Virus record (IMG/VR): IMGVR_UViG_3300042922_000618 | Coordinates: 1-20,861 of that record | DNA from: a virus | Length of the DNA: 20,861 nt | Reading direction: 5' to 3' (one strand) | Shown: positions 1 through 8,749 of the stretch, piece by piece | Layout: the number at the start of each line of letters is the position of its first letter | How positions within the stretch are numbered: the stretch's first letter is position 1 | Translations under genes and position numbers: made by a program | The notes under the pieces: generated by a model | What the model saw: only the letters and a program-made list of their open reading frames with translations | Database searches by the model: none | What the model was told of the DNA's origin: nothing

Positions 1-2
1 AT

Positions 3-302
3 CTACACCAACACTTTGTCATTCAATTTATCATATGTATATTTTCGTTTTTCACTAATCCATATGTATTCTTTATCGTTCATAAATAATTCAATGATAT
101 TATTATTTTTAATCACCAATCTGAGATTATGATAGTGAATAACTCTCTCAGGATATGACTGAACTACCGTTCCCAAATATGCAGCTCTTCTAATTTTATA
201 ATCAACCTCATACAGCGACTCACATTTTGCAGTACTTCTCCAACAATTCTTCATGTAGGCTTCTCGCGCGGCATGACTGATTTTTAGTACTTTAGTTTTC
301 AT
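3..302 (-). CDS. Hypothetical protein, 99 aa
   Basis: I do not recognise this protein. It has a basic N-terminal half (MKTKVLKISHAAREAYMKN) and a mixed, probably beta-rich C-terminal half. The frame stays open 105 nt further upstream, but the start at 302 is chosen because it has a clear GGAGG 6 nt before the ATG, and the extension lies in another gene. The first 11 nt overlap the end of the preceding small gene at 292-465, suggesting coupled translation. It is the last gene of the run that begins with the membrane protease. It ends with TAG two bases inside the window edge, so it is complete. Confidence 0.7.
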   Translation of the reverse strand: MKTKVLKISHAAREAYMKNCWRSTAKCESLYEVDYKIRRAAYLGTVVQSYPERVIHYHNLRLVIKNNNIIELFMNDKEYIWISEKRKYTYDKLNDKVLV

Positions 303-465
303 ATATTTCCTCCAAAGTTTTATTGTCGATAATCCCATAGATACTTTCTGCTTTTGCATCAAATCGTCCTTGTTCATAAGCCATATGATAATGTTCCGCT
401 CTAACAATTTGAAAGATATTTGACCAAAAACAACGAATAGTTAATCTACTCCACATTTTTTTCAT
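292..465 (-). CDS. Hypothetical protein, 57 aa
   Basis: This is a small unrecognised protein beginning MKKMWSRLTIRCFWSN and ending KTLEEIYEN. It has a basic aromatic N-terminus and an acidic C-terminus, with no signal peptide or clear membrane segment. The ATG shares ATGA with the stop of the upstream gene (462-695), and a GGAGG sequence lies about 12 nt upstream. Its stop overlaps the start of the next gene by 11 nt. This tight packing on both sides supports it as a real gene despite its length. An alternative start is the Met at codon 4. Confidence 0.6.
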   Translation of the reverse strand: MKKMWSRLTIRCFWSNIFQIVRAEHYHMAYEQGRFDAKAESIYGIIDNKTLEEIYEN

Positions 466-695
466 TTTGTTAGTATTCCTCCAGTAATATTTACGTAGTT
501 GCCGTTGCGATAAATTTTAATTTGCTTTTCTCCATTCTCGCGATACCGTTCAAGTTCTTCATATGTATTTTCAGTTGGCTTAAACTCCTTACCTTCCCAC
601 TTGTATTTATCACCAATAATAAATGTAGTTGATGCTCTCTGACCATTCTTCCAGCAGAGGGACAATACAATCTCTGCCTCCTTACTTAGTTGCAT
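462..695 (-). CDS. Hypothetical protein, 77 aa
   Basis: This small soluble protein is not recognised. It begins MQLSKEAEIVLSLCWKNG and has alternating charged and hydrophobic residues that suggest a small beta-rich fold. The start ATG is preceded by AAGGGTGATC and the leader ATACAT, a start context also seen at 14616 and 19407. Its stop TGA overlaps the next ATG. It lies 9 nt after the CPBP protease gene, so the two are probably co-transcribed. A functional link to the protease is possible but not shown. Confidence 0.65.
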   Translation of the reverse strand: MQLSKEAEIVLSLCWKNGQRASTTFIIGDKYKWEGKEFKPTENTYEELERYRENGEKQIKIYRNGNYVNITGGILTK

Positions 696-704
696 ATGTA
701 TTGA

Positions 705-1211
705 TCACCCTTTCAGTGATTGGATTAAAATTGCCGTGTAATTGAATAGAAAGTGGCTTAGGATAGGTACGAGTATGTTATTGGATTTACGATAGTAGTA
801 GCACCAAATCAATCCAATAAACGCATACCCTAGGAACCCAGTTAAGTTAAAGTGTAGCAACGAGAACAACAGGGAGCTTATTGAAGCAGCCATCCACCAG
901 TTGAAATATTTATTGATTGCTCTGGTTAGGATCTTTCTACAGATTAACTCTTCGAATACAGGACTGAAAAGTACTGCATATATGTACATCATTGGTGTTC
1001 TTATGTCCGACTGAGTTGTGATGTTTGGAATGAGTGTAGATGATATTGCAGTAAGGACGTTAAAACCGATGATCGAGATACAGAATGAGTAAAAGATATC
1101 ATCTGCCGTAGACTTGTTAAGATTTAAAAGATCAGATTTAAATGTCTTATTCCCTACATAAAGAACTGATGCAAGTATTAGCGTGGGTACAACATTGAGT
1201 AGCACTAGCAA
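705..1211 (-). CDS. CPBP-family intramembrane metalloprotease (Abi/Rce1-like)
   Basis: A 168-aa polytopic membrane protein with the three CPBP (Abi, Rce1-like) motifs in order: EELICR (motif 1, EExxxR) near residues 87-92, FSLLH (motif 2, FxxxH), and HFLFN (motif 3, HxxxN) near the C-terminus. In this family the Glu and His residues form the metal-dependent active site inside the membrane. Several hydrophobic segments are visible, including the N-terminus and the stretches around residues 40-60, 105-125 and 145-160. The start is TTG (1209-1211) after AAGGGGAG; a GTG two codons on is an alternative. Bacterial members are linked to bacteriocin immunity and other membrane proteolysis. A phage copy could cleave a host membrane protein or act in exclusion, which is inference. 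It follows thyX but is separated from it by a hairpin. Confidence 0.85.
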   Translation of the reverse strand: MLVLLNVVPTLILASVLYVGNKTFKSDLLNLNKSTADDIFYSFCISIIGFNVLTAISSTLIPNITTQSDIRTPMMYIYAVLFSPVFEELICRKILTRAINKYFNWWMAASISSLLFSLLHFNLTGFLGYAFIGLIWCYYYRKSNNILVPILSHFLFNYTAILIQSLKG

Positions 1212-1238
1212 TTTATATTATCGCTCCCCTTCAAAGAA

Positions 1239-1283
1239 CAAAAATGAGTTACACCAAGGTTTATCACCTCTATGTAACTCATT
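1239..1283 (-). terminator. Stem-loop, probable terminator after thyX
   Basis: A perfect 10-bp inverted repeat, ATGAGTTACA and TGTAACTCAT, is separated by 19 nt and followed on the minus strand by TTTTT (1240-1244). This fits an intrinsic terminator for thyX, although the stem is AT-rich and the loop is large. A TATAAT hexamer (about 1278-1283) with TATACA 17 nt upstream overlaps the left arm. The element could therefore also be the 5' leader structure of the protease transcript. Confidence 0.55.
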
Positions 1284-1331
1284 ATAAGACTTGTTATTCT
1301 ATTTGTATATAGTTATTTTTAGTTTATTTAA

Positions 1332-2069
1332 TTATTTCTCTTCAAAATATTGAGTTAGCCACTTATCAACCTCAAGGATTTCTGTCTTAATACCTTCTGC
1401 CAATTGCGTAATCTCGTATTGAGCACCTTTTCCCGGCTTACGCTTGTTGTAGAACTCCAAGAGTGTTCGGAGATTGCCAGTCATAACAATATTTGTGGTC
1501 CCCGCCTGTGGAATGACCGCCCTAGCATCCTCTTGCGGAACTCCAGCCGCACGTAGTTGATCATAAGCCCCTTGAGCATGTCTCATCGCTTCTTCAAAGA
1601 TGTCCCTTGCTGTTTGCAGTTCAGAAAACTCTCGGCCATCAACTTTCTCAGGCACAACATAATTAAAACCCTTGGATTTGCTATCAGTGCTCATTGGAAC
1701 ATACCTCATCGATTGGATACTAAATGAAAGGTGTCTATGGCGTGTTAATTGTCCCATAAGAGCACGACTAACTCCTTCAATAGCAAAAGTGTAATTAAGG
1801 TGTTCAAGCGTACTAGTGTGGCCTGATCCAGTGATATGACGGAATAAACGATCTGCCTCAGTGCCACTTTTACCGTCTGTGGCCTTATTGCCAAAGTATT
1901 TGTTTCCTTCAAGTGAAAGAATTTCAGTTGGTTTATTTGGTGAATAGCAGGTTCTAATCGCCGTAAGCGCAATCGAAGCTCGTTCATTGTACTCAAATTG
2001 AATATCGCTTTCGATCTGCTTTTTAAATGACTCCGATAATTGTGTATGTGCGATAAGTTGAACGTTCAT
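1332..2069 (-). CDS. thyX: Flavin-dependent thymidylate synthase ThyX
   Basis: This enzyme makes dTMP from dUMP using methylenetetrahydrofolate and NADPH through FAD, and as a homotetramer. The 245-aa protein carries the ThyX signature RHRHLSFSIQSMRY at residues 110-123, matching RHRxxSxxxxSxRY. Flanking conserved stretches include HTSTLEH near residue 84 and the C-terminal NLRTLLEFYNKR. Length is normal for the family. The ATG follows GGGAGGT closely. It lies 27 nt after dut, whose product dUMP is its substrate, at the end of the nrd-dut-thyX series. This gives dTMP synthesis independent of the host enzyme. A 21-bp AT-rich sequence over its stop (1318-1338) recurs at 9688-9708. Confidence 0.97.
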   Translation of the reverse strand: MNVQLIAHTQLSESFKKQIESDIQFEYNERASIALTAIRTCYSPNKPTEILSLEGNKYFGNKATDGKSGTEADRLFRHITGSGHTSTLEHLNYTFAIEGVSRALMGQLTRHRHLSFSIQSMRYVPMSTDSKSKGFNYVVPEKVDGREFSELQTARDIFEEAMRHAQGAYDQLRAAGVPQEDARAVIPQAGTTNIVMTGNLRTLLEFYNKRKPGKGAQYEITQLAEGIKTEILEVDKWLTQYFEEK

Positions 2070-2096
2070 TTAGACCTCCCAGTTTATAGTGTTGAA

Positions 2097-2615
2097 TTAA
2101 TTAGTCCCTGTGCTCCCGAAGCCACCACGATCAGTGTCATCAAGATAATCTACATCTACAATCTCAACATCATCCATTACTCGATTAATCCTGAACTGAC
2201 AGATGCGATCATTCTTCTTGATGATAGTATCACGCATAGCAAGTGCAGGAAAATGCCATTGATCATTGTTTCCTGAATAAGAATTATCTATGACTCCAAA
2301 ACTATTTGTTTGTAGAATACCGAAGTTCTTAAAGGTGCTGCTACGAGGAACAACATTTGCTTCGTAACCATCTGGGAGTTTCATTCCTACTCCAAGAGGA
2401 ATAAGCTTAAATTCTCCTGTTTTCAATTCAACATCGACTGCGGATCGCAAATCAATCCAATCCCCATGCGATATTTTAGTTAATGGTTCAACATCGGTGA
2501 AATATTTAACTTTAATTTGTTTACCGATCCGATTTTTGTATTGATCTATACCCTTAAATATCATTTTTGATACTTCGTCCATTCCTACAATATCATTATG
2601 AAATGGTTGTTTCAT
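2097..2615 (-). CDS. dut: dUTP diphosphatase (dUTPase), trimeric type
   Basis: It hydrolyses dUTP to dUMP and pyrophosphate, keeping uracil out of DNA and feeding ThyX. All five motifs of the trimeric family are visible in the 172-aa protein: DLRSA at 55-59, PRSST at 90-94, GVIDNSYSG at 107-115, NDRICQF at 135-141 and RGGFGSTG at 163-170. Motif 1 has DLRSAVD rather than the common DLxAA, and there is an N-terminal extension of about 40 residues before the core. The frame is open 14 codons further upstream. The start at 2615 (MKQPF) is chosen because AAGGGAG lies inside that extension, about 12 nt before this ATG. It lies between nrdF and thyX in the same direction. Confidence 0.95.
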   Translation of the reverse strand: MKQPFHNDIVGMDEVSKMIFKGIDQYKNRIGKQIKVKYFTDVEPLTKISHGDWIDLRSAVDVELKTGEFKLIPLGVGMKLPDGYEANVVPRSSTFKNFGILQTNSFGVIDNSYSGNNDQWHFPALAMRDTIIKKNDRICQFRINRVMDDVEIVDVDYLDDTDRGGFGSTGTN

Positions 2616-2646
2616 TATGTTTGTATTCTCCCTTAATAATTTTATT

Positions 2647-3603
2647 TTAAAATACAAAATCTTCTTCAGTCATTCTTTCTACATTTAGTGCTCGAACGTA
2701 TCCATTCCCTTTCTTGGAGAAGAAGTCATGTTGCTTCGTGCCTGTGTTAATACCGTTTTGAACAATCGGATTAATCTGAACGTCATCATAAATTGGTTCA
2801 ATGCCAAGGTTCATGAAGGCTTTATTAGCGTTATAGCGGACAAATTGTTTAACTTCATCAACAAGGCCAACACCAGCATAGATTTCCTCAGTATAACTAT
2901 CCTCATTTTCCATTAGCTTATTAAGCAGTTCCAGCAAGATCCCCTTAACTTCATTCTGAACTTCCGGCTCTAACTCTGCATAAATCTCCTGTGCAATAAC
3001 GCCAACATATACACCGTGAATGCTTTCATCGCGGAGAATCAAATCAATAATTTCACCGCTTGATGTCATCTTGCCTTGCCCTGCCAAATACAACGGATAA
3101 AAGAATCCGGAATAGAACAGGAAACTTTCTAGAAGTACTGATGCGCTCATAGCCAAATATAGACGGGCTGGTCTGTCTATAGTCTTATAAAATGATTCAA
3201 TCAGTTTACCTTTAAATTGCAGCTGTGGGTTTGTTTCAACCCAGGAAAATACTGCATCAATCTGTTCTGTAGTAGCCAAAGTTGTAAAAATACTGCTGTA
3301 AGACTTCGCATGAATCTGCTCCATCATTGACATAAAGCCAAGTACAGCTTTACGCTGAAGACCATCAACATGCTCAAGAATCTTGGGCATTCCTACTCCT
3401 CCTTGCAGTGTATCAAGAAGGGTAAGTCCACCGAGTACTTTCATATATGTATCTCGTTGGACATCAGTCATTTCCATCCAACTCATTTTGTCATCTGATA
3501 ATGGAATTTCATCATCTGTCCAGAATTGTTGAATATTCTGATTCCAGAATAGTAATGAAAAATCATCGTCTGGCCTGTTCCAATTTACTGCTTTTAAATT
3601 CAT
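2647..3603 (-). CDS. nrdF: Class Ib ribonucleotide reductase, beta subunit NrdF
   Basis: This is the radical-generating small subunit of the class Ib ribonucleotide reductase, 318 aa, complete. Metal ligands expected for the dinuclear (Mn or Fe) site are present: D64, E95, H98, E159, E193 and H196. The radical tyrosine is Y102 in the MEQIHAKSY context. The C-terminus ends EEDFVF, an acidic-aromatic tail of the type that docks onto NrdE. The ATG at 3603 is 21 nt after the nrdE stop and has GAGGAT upstream. Neither an intein nor an intron interrupts it. NrdI, encoded just upstream, normally supplies the oxidant for the Mn cofactor. Confidence 0.96.
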   Translation of the reverse strand: MNLKAVNWNRPDDDFSLLFWNQNIQQFWTDDEIPLSDDKMSWMEMTDVQRDTYMKVLGGLTLLDTLQGGVGMPKILEHVDGLQRKAVLGFMSMMEQIHAKSYSSIFTTLATTEQIDAVFSWVETNPQLQFKGKLIESFYKTIDRPARLYLAMSASVLLESFLFYSGFFYPLYLAGQGKMTSSGEIIDLILRDESIHGVYVGVIAQEIYAELEPEVQNEVKGILLELLNKLMENEDSYTEEIYAGVGLVDEVKQFVRYNANKAFMNLGIEPIYDDVQINPIVQNGINTGTKQHDFFSKKGNGYVRALNVERMTEEDFVF

Positions 3604-3624
3604 ATTTTAAAGTATCCTCTTTTC

Positions 3625-5700
3625 TTAAATCGCGCAAGAAGTGCATTCTTCAACGCTTAGTTTCTTAGTTCTTGTGTAGTAAAGTGATTTAAGACCTTTG
3701 TAATTGGCATAGACGTAATATCTGCCCAATTCTCTGGTCGATACATCGCTATTAACAAAGAGGATAGTAGATACTCCTTGGTCAATGTGGCGTTGGATTT
3801 CAGATATGAGATCAATCATCTTAAACATGTTCATATTGTAGGCAGATTTATAATAATAGAAATTATCTGGACTTAGATATGGCATCGGGTAATAGGTGGT
3901 TGAGTTGGCGTAAGTTCGTGTTTCAATATGTTCCACAATCGGAGTTACACTTGCAGTTGCATTTTGGACATAGCCAATAGATTGTGTTGGTGCAATTGCC
4001 AATCGATAGGCATTTGCTAGTCCATGATACATCACTCTGCTTTTGAGCTTGTTCCAATCCGATTGATTTGGTAGATAGATGCCCTCAAAGAGCTGCTTAA
4101 CCTTCTCTCTTTTAGGGTTAAAATCTTCAACAAGATACAGATTAAAGTAATTACCATTCGCATATTCTGATTTTTCAAACCCATCAAATGTCCCATATTT
4201 TTTGGACAATTCCATACTAGCCTCCAACGAATAGAAATTCATCGCAGAGAAAAATGCACGTACAAACTCAATGGCTTCTTTGCTCTCATATGCAATCTTA
4301 TTCTTTGCAAAGTATCCATGCAGGTTCATTGCACCTAAGCCTACGGAATGTAGTTCTTTATTGGCCTTTTTTACACCAGGAGCATTGGAAATATTGGTTA
4401 GTCTTGCTACGGAATCGATAGCTAGAATGCCTTCAAATACTGACTCTTTGAGTTTCTTATGCTCCATCACATTAACAATATTAAGAGAGGCTAAATTACA
4501 ACTAATATCTCGTTTAATTTTGTCTCCTACACCATAATCATTAATTGTTGAAATCTCTTGTAACTGAAATATTTCGGTACAAAGGTTAGACATTTTGATA
4601 CTGCCTACATTTTTTAATGCATGATGCTTGTTTGCATTATCAATGTTTGCAATGTATGGATAGCCAGATTCTAATTGAGTAGCTGCAATTTTTGTAAGCA
4701 TGTCTCTGGCATCAAGTTGTTTCTTCTTTACATCTGGATGCTTGATTAAGGCTTCATACATTGAGCTTAGATCCATATCGTCCAGGTGAACACCAAATGC
4801 CTTGTGAACTGAATGAGGAGCGAATACATAGAAAGGCAAATCGTCCTTAGCTAAGTCGTAAAATTTTTGTGGAATTATCAGTCCAATAGACAGCGTCTTT
4901 AATCGAGTCTTCTCGTCAGCGTTAATCTTCTTGCTGTCCAAGAACTCCAGGACATCCCAGCCAAAAATATTATAATAAGCCGCACCTGAACCCTTACGCT
5001 GGCCCATCTGGTCCGCATAGGAGAAGCCGTCTTCCATAAGCTTCAGGACAGGCATGATGCCTTTAGCAGCTCCCTCTACTCCTTTAATAGCTTCTCCTCT
5101 ACCACGCAGTTTGCTCAAGTTGACAGCAACACCACCACCGATTTTAGACAACTGCATGCAAGTGTTAAGCACATAGTTAATCGAATTAAGAGAATCGTCC
5201 ATCTCTAATAGGAAGCACGAGACCATCTCGCCTCTTCGACTACGGCCAGCGTTGAGATATGTTGGAGTGCTTGGTTGAATTCGCTGCTCCATAAATCCAC
5301 GAACCAATGATTCAGCAAGGTTATTATTACCTTGTGCAAGATACATTGCCACAATGCAATTATGCTGCTCATAATCCTCCAGGTAATTATCTTTATTGTT
5401 TGTCTTCAAAGAGTAATCCTTAAAAAACTTCTGTGCAGCCATAAATGATGCAAATTTGAAATTATAGCTATATGCTAAGTCGTGAAGCTTTTCGATTTGC
5501 TCAGAAGTGTAATAATTATATAAATTTTCATAATAATTTTCTTGAATAAGAAATTCAATTCTTTCCTTGTTAGACGGAAAGTGAAGTGTTTTGAGTTTTA
5601 CTTCTTTCAGGTACTCTTTAACAGCTTGTAAATCCTTCTCAAGATCAAAGAAACCATCCTTCTTCTGCATTACTTGATTATTAAGTTCTAAATATTTCAA
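3625..5700 (-). CDS. nrdE: Class Ib ribonucleotide reductase, alpha subunit NrdE
   Basis: This catalytic subunit reduces ribonucleoside diphosphates to deoxy forms. The 691-aa protein has the redox cysteine pair C162 (SCFLLEM) and C401 (SCNLASLN). The active-site triad is N372, C374 and E376 (NLCTE). The loop ANAYRLAIAPTQS is also present. A paired tyrosine (LYYTRTKK) precedes the C-terminal CTSC (C686, C689), which exchanges electrons with a NrdH-type redoxin. No N-terminal ATP cone is seen, as usual for class Ib. The start is TTG at 5698-5700, overlapping the TGA of nrdI (TTGA) with GAGAGGAT upstream. No nrdH is found in this window, so the reductant must be encoded elsewhere. The gene is uninterrupted. 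Confidence 0.96.
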   Translation of the reverse strand: MKYLELNNQVMQKKDGFFDLEKDLQAVKEYLKEVKLKTLHFPSNKERIEFLIQENYYENLYNYYTSEQIEKLHDLAYSYNFKFASFMAAQKFFKDYSLKTNNKDNYLEDYEQHNCIVAMYLAQGNNNLAESLVRGFMEQRIQPSTPTYLNAGRSRRGEMVSCFLLEMDDSLNSINYVLNTCMQLSKIGGGVAVNLSKLRGRGEAIKGVEGAAKGIMPVLKLMEDGFSYADQMGQRKGSGAAYYNIFGWDVLEFLDSKKINADEKTRLKTLSIGLIIPQKFYDLAKDDLPFYVFAPHSVHKAFGVHLDDMDLSSMYEALIKHPDVKKKQLDARDMLTKIAATQLESGYPYIANIDNANKHHALKNVGSIKMSNLCTEIFQLQEISTINDYGVGDKIKRDISCNLASLNIVNVMEHKKLKESVFEGILAIDSVARLTNISNAPGVKKANKELHSVGLGAMNLHGYFAKNKIAYESKEAIEFVRAFFSAMNFYSLEASMELSKKYGTFDGFEKSEYANGNYFNLYLVEDFNPKREKVKQLFEGIYLPNQSDWNKLKSRVMYHGLANAYRLAIAPTQSIGYVQNATASVTPIVEHIETRTYANSTTYYPMPYLSPDNFYYYKSAYNMNMFKMIDLISEIQRHIDQGVSTILFVNSDVSTRELGRYYVYANYKGLKSLYYTRTKKLSVEECTSCAI

Positions 5701-6047
5701 AGTTGTTTTATCCTCTCTCGCAGTAATTTCACATCATCTTCAATGCCTGATATTTCGAACTTATAAAGTAATGGAACATTGTATTGTTCAGAGATCAGGT
5801 CTCCAGCATTGGCGAATAATGCACCCCAATTTCGATTGCCACTAGCCACAACACCTTGTAGCTGCCGATGATTACTTTTTAAGAATTCTTCAACAGACTT
5901 AGGTATTTTTCCAAATCCGGTGGTGTATGTGATTAACACATATGGTTCGTTGATTTCAAGTCCTGGCTTAATCTTTATATTTCTCATATTCAATCTATCA
6001 ACAAATCGTTGGACATTACCTGTGAGCGAATCGAAAACAATAAGCAA
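5697..6047 (-). CDS. nrdI: Flavodoxin-like NrdI
   Basis: NrdI is a small flavodoxin that activates the class Ib beta subunit by delivering an oxidant to the di-manganese site. The 116-aa sequence has the family features: the phosphate-binding loop DSLTGNVQRF at the N-terminus, TYTTGFGKIP in the middle, SGNRNWGALFANAGD, and NVPLLYKFEISG near the end. The start is TTG at 6047, immediately after the nrdG stop (TAA directly followed by TTG), with GGAGG 7 nt upstream inside the nrdG end. Its own stop overlaps the nrdE start. This arrangement implies coupled translation of nrdG, nrdI and nrdE. Confidence 0.95.
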   Translation of the reverse strand: MLIVFDSLTGNVQRFVDRLNMRNIKIKPGLEINEPYVLITYTTGFGKIPKSVEEFLKSNHRQLQGVVASGNRNWGALFANAGDLISEQYNVPLLYKFEISGIEDDVKLLRERIKQL

Positions 6048-6563
6048 TTAGTTTCCTCCACTCAAAGGCAATAGAGCAGCCTTACCTTGATTTAAACTTT
6101 CTTTGACATTCAACACTCGTTGATTCCTTGAGCCTCTCCACTTCAGAGTTAAGTCTCGAAGTTCCAATTCAAATCGTCCATCAATCAAAACATCACAATA
6201 CGAAAGCAATTCTTTCTGCTTGTTATTTTGAAGAATCTCCTCGAATGTATGACCGGACCAAATCCAAATATCTTTATTTTCACATTCTGCCTTTATTCTT
6301 CTTACCAATGGAAGCAAACCATCTACACTTTGTAGAGGTTCGCCGCCAAGGATTGACAAGCCTGAGATCTTAACATAATCAATATTTAAGTCTTCAATAA
6401 TTTTATCCTCAAATTCTTTTGTATATGGTTTTCCATAATTAAAGTTCCAGATTGAAGCATTAAAACACCCTTTGCAATGATGAGAACAACCCGATGTATA
6501 GAGTGAATGTCTTAGTCCGATACCATTTATTACATCAAAACGTTTGTAATCGGCAATATTCAT
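6048..6563 (-). CDS. nrdG: Anaerobic ribonucleotide reductase activating protein NrdG
   Basis: NrdG is the radical-SAM activase that installs the glycyl radical on NrdD. The 171-aa protein contains the iron-sulfur motif C26-x3-C30-x2-C33 (GCSHHCKGC) and the SAM-binding GGEP stretch in LSILGGEPLQ near residue 75. Other family features include IWIWSGHTFEEI, YCDVLIDGRF and the C-terminal RGSRNQRVL. Length is normal. The ATG overlaps the nrdD stop (ATGA), and only a weak TAGGG lies upstream, so translation probably depends on coupling to nrdD. As an oxygen-sensitive enzyme it would work only under low oxygen. Confidence 0.96.
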   Translation of the reverse strand: MNIADYKRFDVINGIGLRHSLYTSGCSHHCKGCFNASIWNFNYGKPYTKEFEDKIIEDLNIDYVKISGLSILGGEPLQSVDGLLPLVRRIKAECENKDIWIWSGHTFEEILQNNKQKELLSYCDVLIDGRFELELRDLTLKWRGSRNQRVLNVKESLNQGKAALLPLSGGN

Positions 6564-8749
6564 TTATGTTTGACCCTACTCACAACCTCACTCTGTTTAC
6601 CTGCATTGAAGGGACGTTGTGATGGCTCCGACAAATACCCACAACAGCGTCTTATAACCGAAGAAGTTTTTGGATTTCCATTATCGCAATTAGGGCATGT
6701 AAAACCTGTTACTGTTGCTTCAAACTCTCCCTCAAATCCACATTCAAGGCATTTATCTACTGGTGTATTTGTACCAAAGTAAGGAACTCTTTCGTAAGCA
6801 AAGTCCCATACAGCTTCTAGTGCTTCAGGATTTTTTACAAGGGAATCGAACTCACAGTAAACAATAAATCCACCACTAGCATATTGAGGATAGTCCTTTT
6901 CAAATTCAATTTTCTCAAATGGAGTAGTCTTCTTTTGGACATCTAAATGATAACTATTTGTGTAGTAACCCTTATCTGTAACCCCATAGATCAAACCGAA
7001 CTGTTCTTCATCCAATTTACAGAAGCGATAACATAGACTCTCTGCTGGAGTCGAATAAAGACTAAAGCCATAACCAGTTTCATCTTTCCATTCTTCAGCC
7101 TTATTACTCAGATATTTAACTATGTTTATCCCTTTCTGTCTGAGGACAAGATCGTCAAAAATGTGCTTCCCGAACAGCGACAGTACAGTTTCATGTACTC
7201 CAATGTAGCCGAGCGAAATACTTGATCTTCCATTCTCAAGTAAATGGTCAATCGTATCTTCAGCTTGAAGTCTTGCTCCTGTCGCACCCTCCATATAGAG
7301 AATTGGTGCTACTTTTGCCTTTATTCCTTTTAAACGTTCAATCCGATACATTAAAGCTTCCTTACATACTTCAAGCATTTCGTCTAAAAGTTTATAGAAT
7401 CTCGATTCTGAACCTTCTGCTCTGATTGCAATTCGCGGCAGATTAATTGTGGTTACGCCCATGTTGAAGCGTCCATCATGAATTATCTTTTGATTTTCTA
7501 TGTATTGACTAAGAAAACTTCTGCACCCCATAGGGAACTTAAATGAACCCGTTATTTCTTTAACTTTAGGTACTGACAAAATGTCTGGGTACATACGCAA
7601 GGTGCTACACTGAATTGCCAACTTCTTAATATCATAGTTAGGATCTTCAGGTTTAACGTTTATTCCTTCTTCCAGAGCAAAAATGAGTTTAGGAAACACG
7701 GGAGTCTTTCCTTCTTTACCCAACCCTCTAATTCGATTCTTCAGAATGGCAATTTGAATTTGACGTTCTTCCCAAGATGTACCTCTACCAAACCCGAATG
7801 TTGAAAATGGTGTTTGGCCATTAGCTGAAACCAATGTATTGATTTCATATTCCAATGACTGAAAAGCATCTAATGTTTCTTTTTCAGTTAGTCTCAGAGC
7901 ATAGTCATAACATCTAGGGAAACGACTTGCAATGTCAAGATTGTCTACTGATATATTGAGCACATTGATAAGATCTGCTTCGGCGTTATATAACCATTCC
8001 ATACCTGTCTTAAAGTGTTTCTCAAATGATTTGCTGACGTATGGTGATAACACCTTGTCAATCTCATTAATTGTATTTCCACCATAGATATGGCTAGAAA
8101 CTTGAGCAATAATTTGTGCCGTTACTGCTGCGGCTGTTGTTATGGATTTTGGAGTCTCAATTTGAGCATTTCCTAGTTTAAATCCATTCTCTAGCATCTC
8201 TTTAAGATCAATTAGCATACAATTATAGCTTGGGAAATATGGTGAGTAATCTTGATCATGCTGATGAATATCACCGTTGTTGTGGGCTTCTACAACTCGC
8301 TTAGGAATCATATAGGCTTGAGCAAAGTCTTTTGCCATAATTCCGGCCAGCAAGTCACGTTGAGTTGGGATTGTTTGACTATCCTTATTAGAGTTCTCAC
8401 TCATAACTTCGGTGTTCGTCAGATCTAACAAACCTTGTACTTTCTTATCTAAAGCACTACGCTCTCTTCGTTTAAGGCTCCTAACTTCTCTGTATCTTAT
8501 GTATTCTACTGCAACATCTTTTCGCTTACTAAGCATAAGAGCTGCCACAACTTCATCTTGGATGTGTTCAATATCCACTGCTTCCAAATCATTAATTCTA
8601 TGTATTACTCTGTCCGTTACTTTGTTTAAGACCTCTTTATCAAGTCCCTTTTCGGTTCGAATCATCGCGTTTATTATTGCCTGAAGTATTTTTAATTTAT
8701 TAAATTCAACCCGTGTTCCATCTCTTTTAGTTACTAGCGTAGTTATCAT
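6560..8749 (-). CDS. nrdD: Class III anaerobic ribonucleoside-triphosphate reductase NrdD
   Basis: NrdD reduces ribonucleoside triphosphates anaerobically using a glycyl radical. The 729-aa protein starts with an ATP-cone-like domain (TLVTKRDGTRVEFNKLK, about residues 4-90), which would give allosteric control. It ends with the zinc site CLEC ... CPNC followed by RRCCGYL, in which G704 is the expected radical glycine, and then RPFNAGK and RVKH. The central region has conserved stretches such as TPFSTFGFGRGTSWEERQIQ. The gene appears complete. Its ATG lies directly against AGGAG with no spacer, which is unusually close; no better ATG is nearby. It heads the nrdD-G-I-E-F series after a 37-nt gap. 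Confidence 0.96.
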   Translation of the reverse strand: MITTLVTKRDGTRVEFNKLKILQAIINAMIRTEKGLDKEVLNKVTDRVIHRINDLEAVDIEHIQDEVVAALMLSKRKDVAVEYIRYREVRSLKRRERSALDKKVQGLLDLTNTEVMSENSNKDSQTIPTQRDLLAGIMAKDFAQAYMIPKRVVEAHNNGDIHQHDQDYSPYFPSYNCMLIDLKEMLENGFKLGNAQIETPKSITTAAAVTAQIIAQVSSHIYGGNTINEIDKVLSPYVSKSFEKHFKTGMEWLYNAEADLINVLNISVDNLDIASRFPRCYDYALRLTEKETLDAFQSLEYEINTLVSANGQTPFSTFGFGRGTSWEERQIQIAILKNRIRGLGKEGKTPVFPKLIFALEEGINVKPEDPNYDIKKLAIQCSTLRMYPDILSVPKVKEITGSFKFPMGCRSFLSQYIENQKIIHDGRFNMGVTTINLPRIAIRAEGSESRFYKLLDEMLEVCKEALMYRIERLKGIKAKVAPILYMEGATGARLQAEDTIDHLLENGRSSISLGYIGVHETVLSLFGKHIFDDLVLRQKGINIVKYLSNKAEEWKDETGYGFSLYSTPAESLCYRFCKLDEEQFGLIYGVTDKGYYTNSYHLDVQKKTTPFEKIEFEKDYPQYASGGFIVYCEFDSLVKNPEALEAVWDFAYERVPYFGTNTPVDKCLECGFEGEFEATVTGFTCPNCDNGNPKTSSVIRRCCGYLSEPSQRPFNAGKQSEVVSRVKHK

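Noticed and set aside
1207-1282. A 25-aa leader peptide (MSYIEVINLG...) before the protease gene
   Set aside because: No ribosome binding site precedes its ATG, and the region is better explained by the hairpin.
4271-4537. Plus-strand open frames inside nrdE (also inside nrdG near 6128 and nrdD near 8412)
   Set aside because: They lie opposite clearly real genes, lack binding sites and have low-complexity Ser/Leu-rich translations typical of antisense frames.
2647-8749. Introns or inteins in the reductase genes
   Set aside because: All reductase motifs are contiguous and lengths are normal, although such insertions are common in phage nrd genes and an HNH gene lies nearby.
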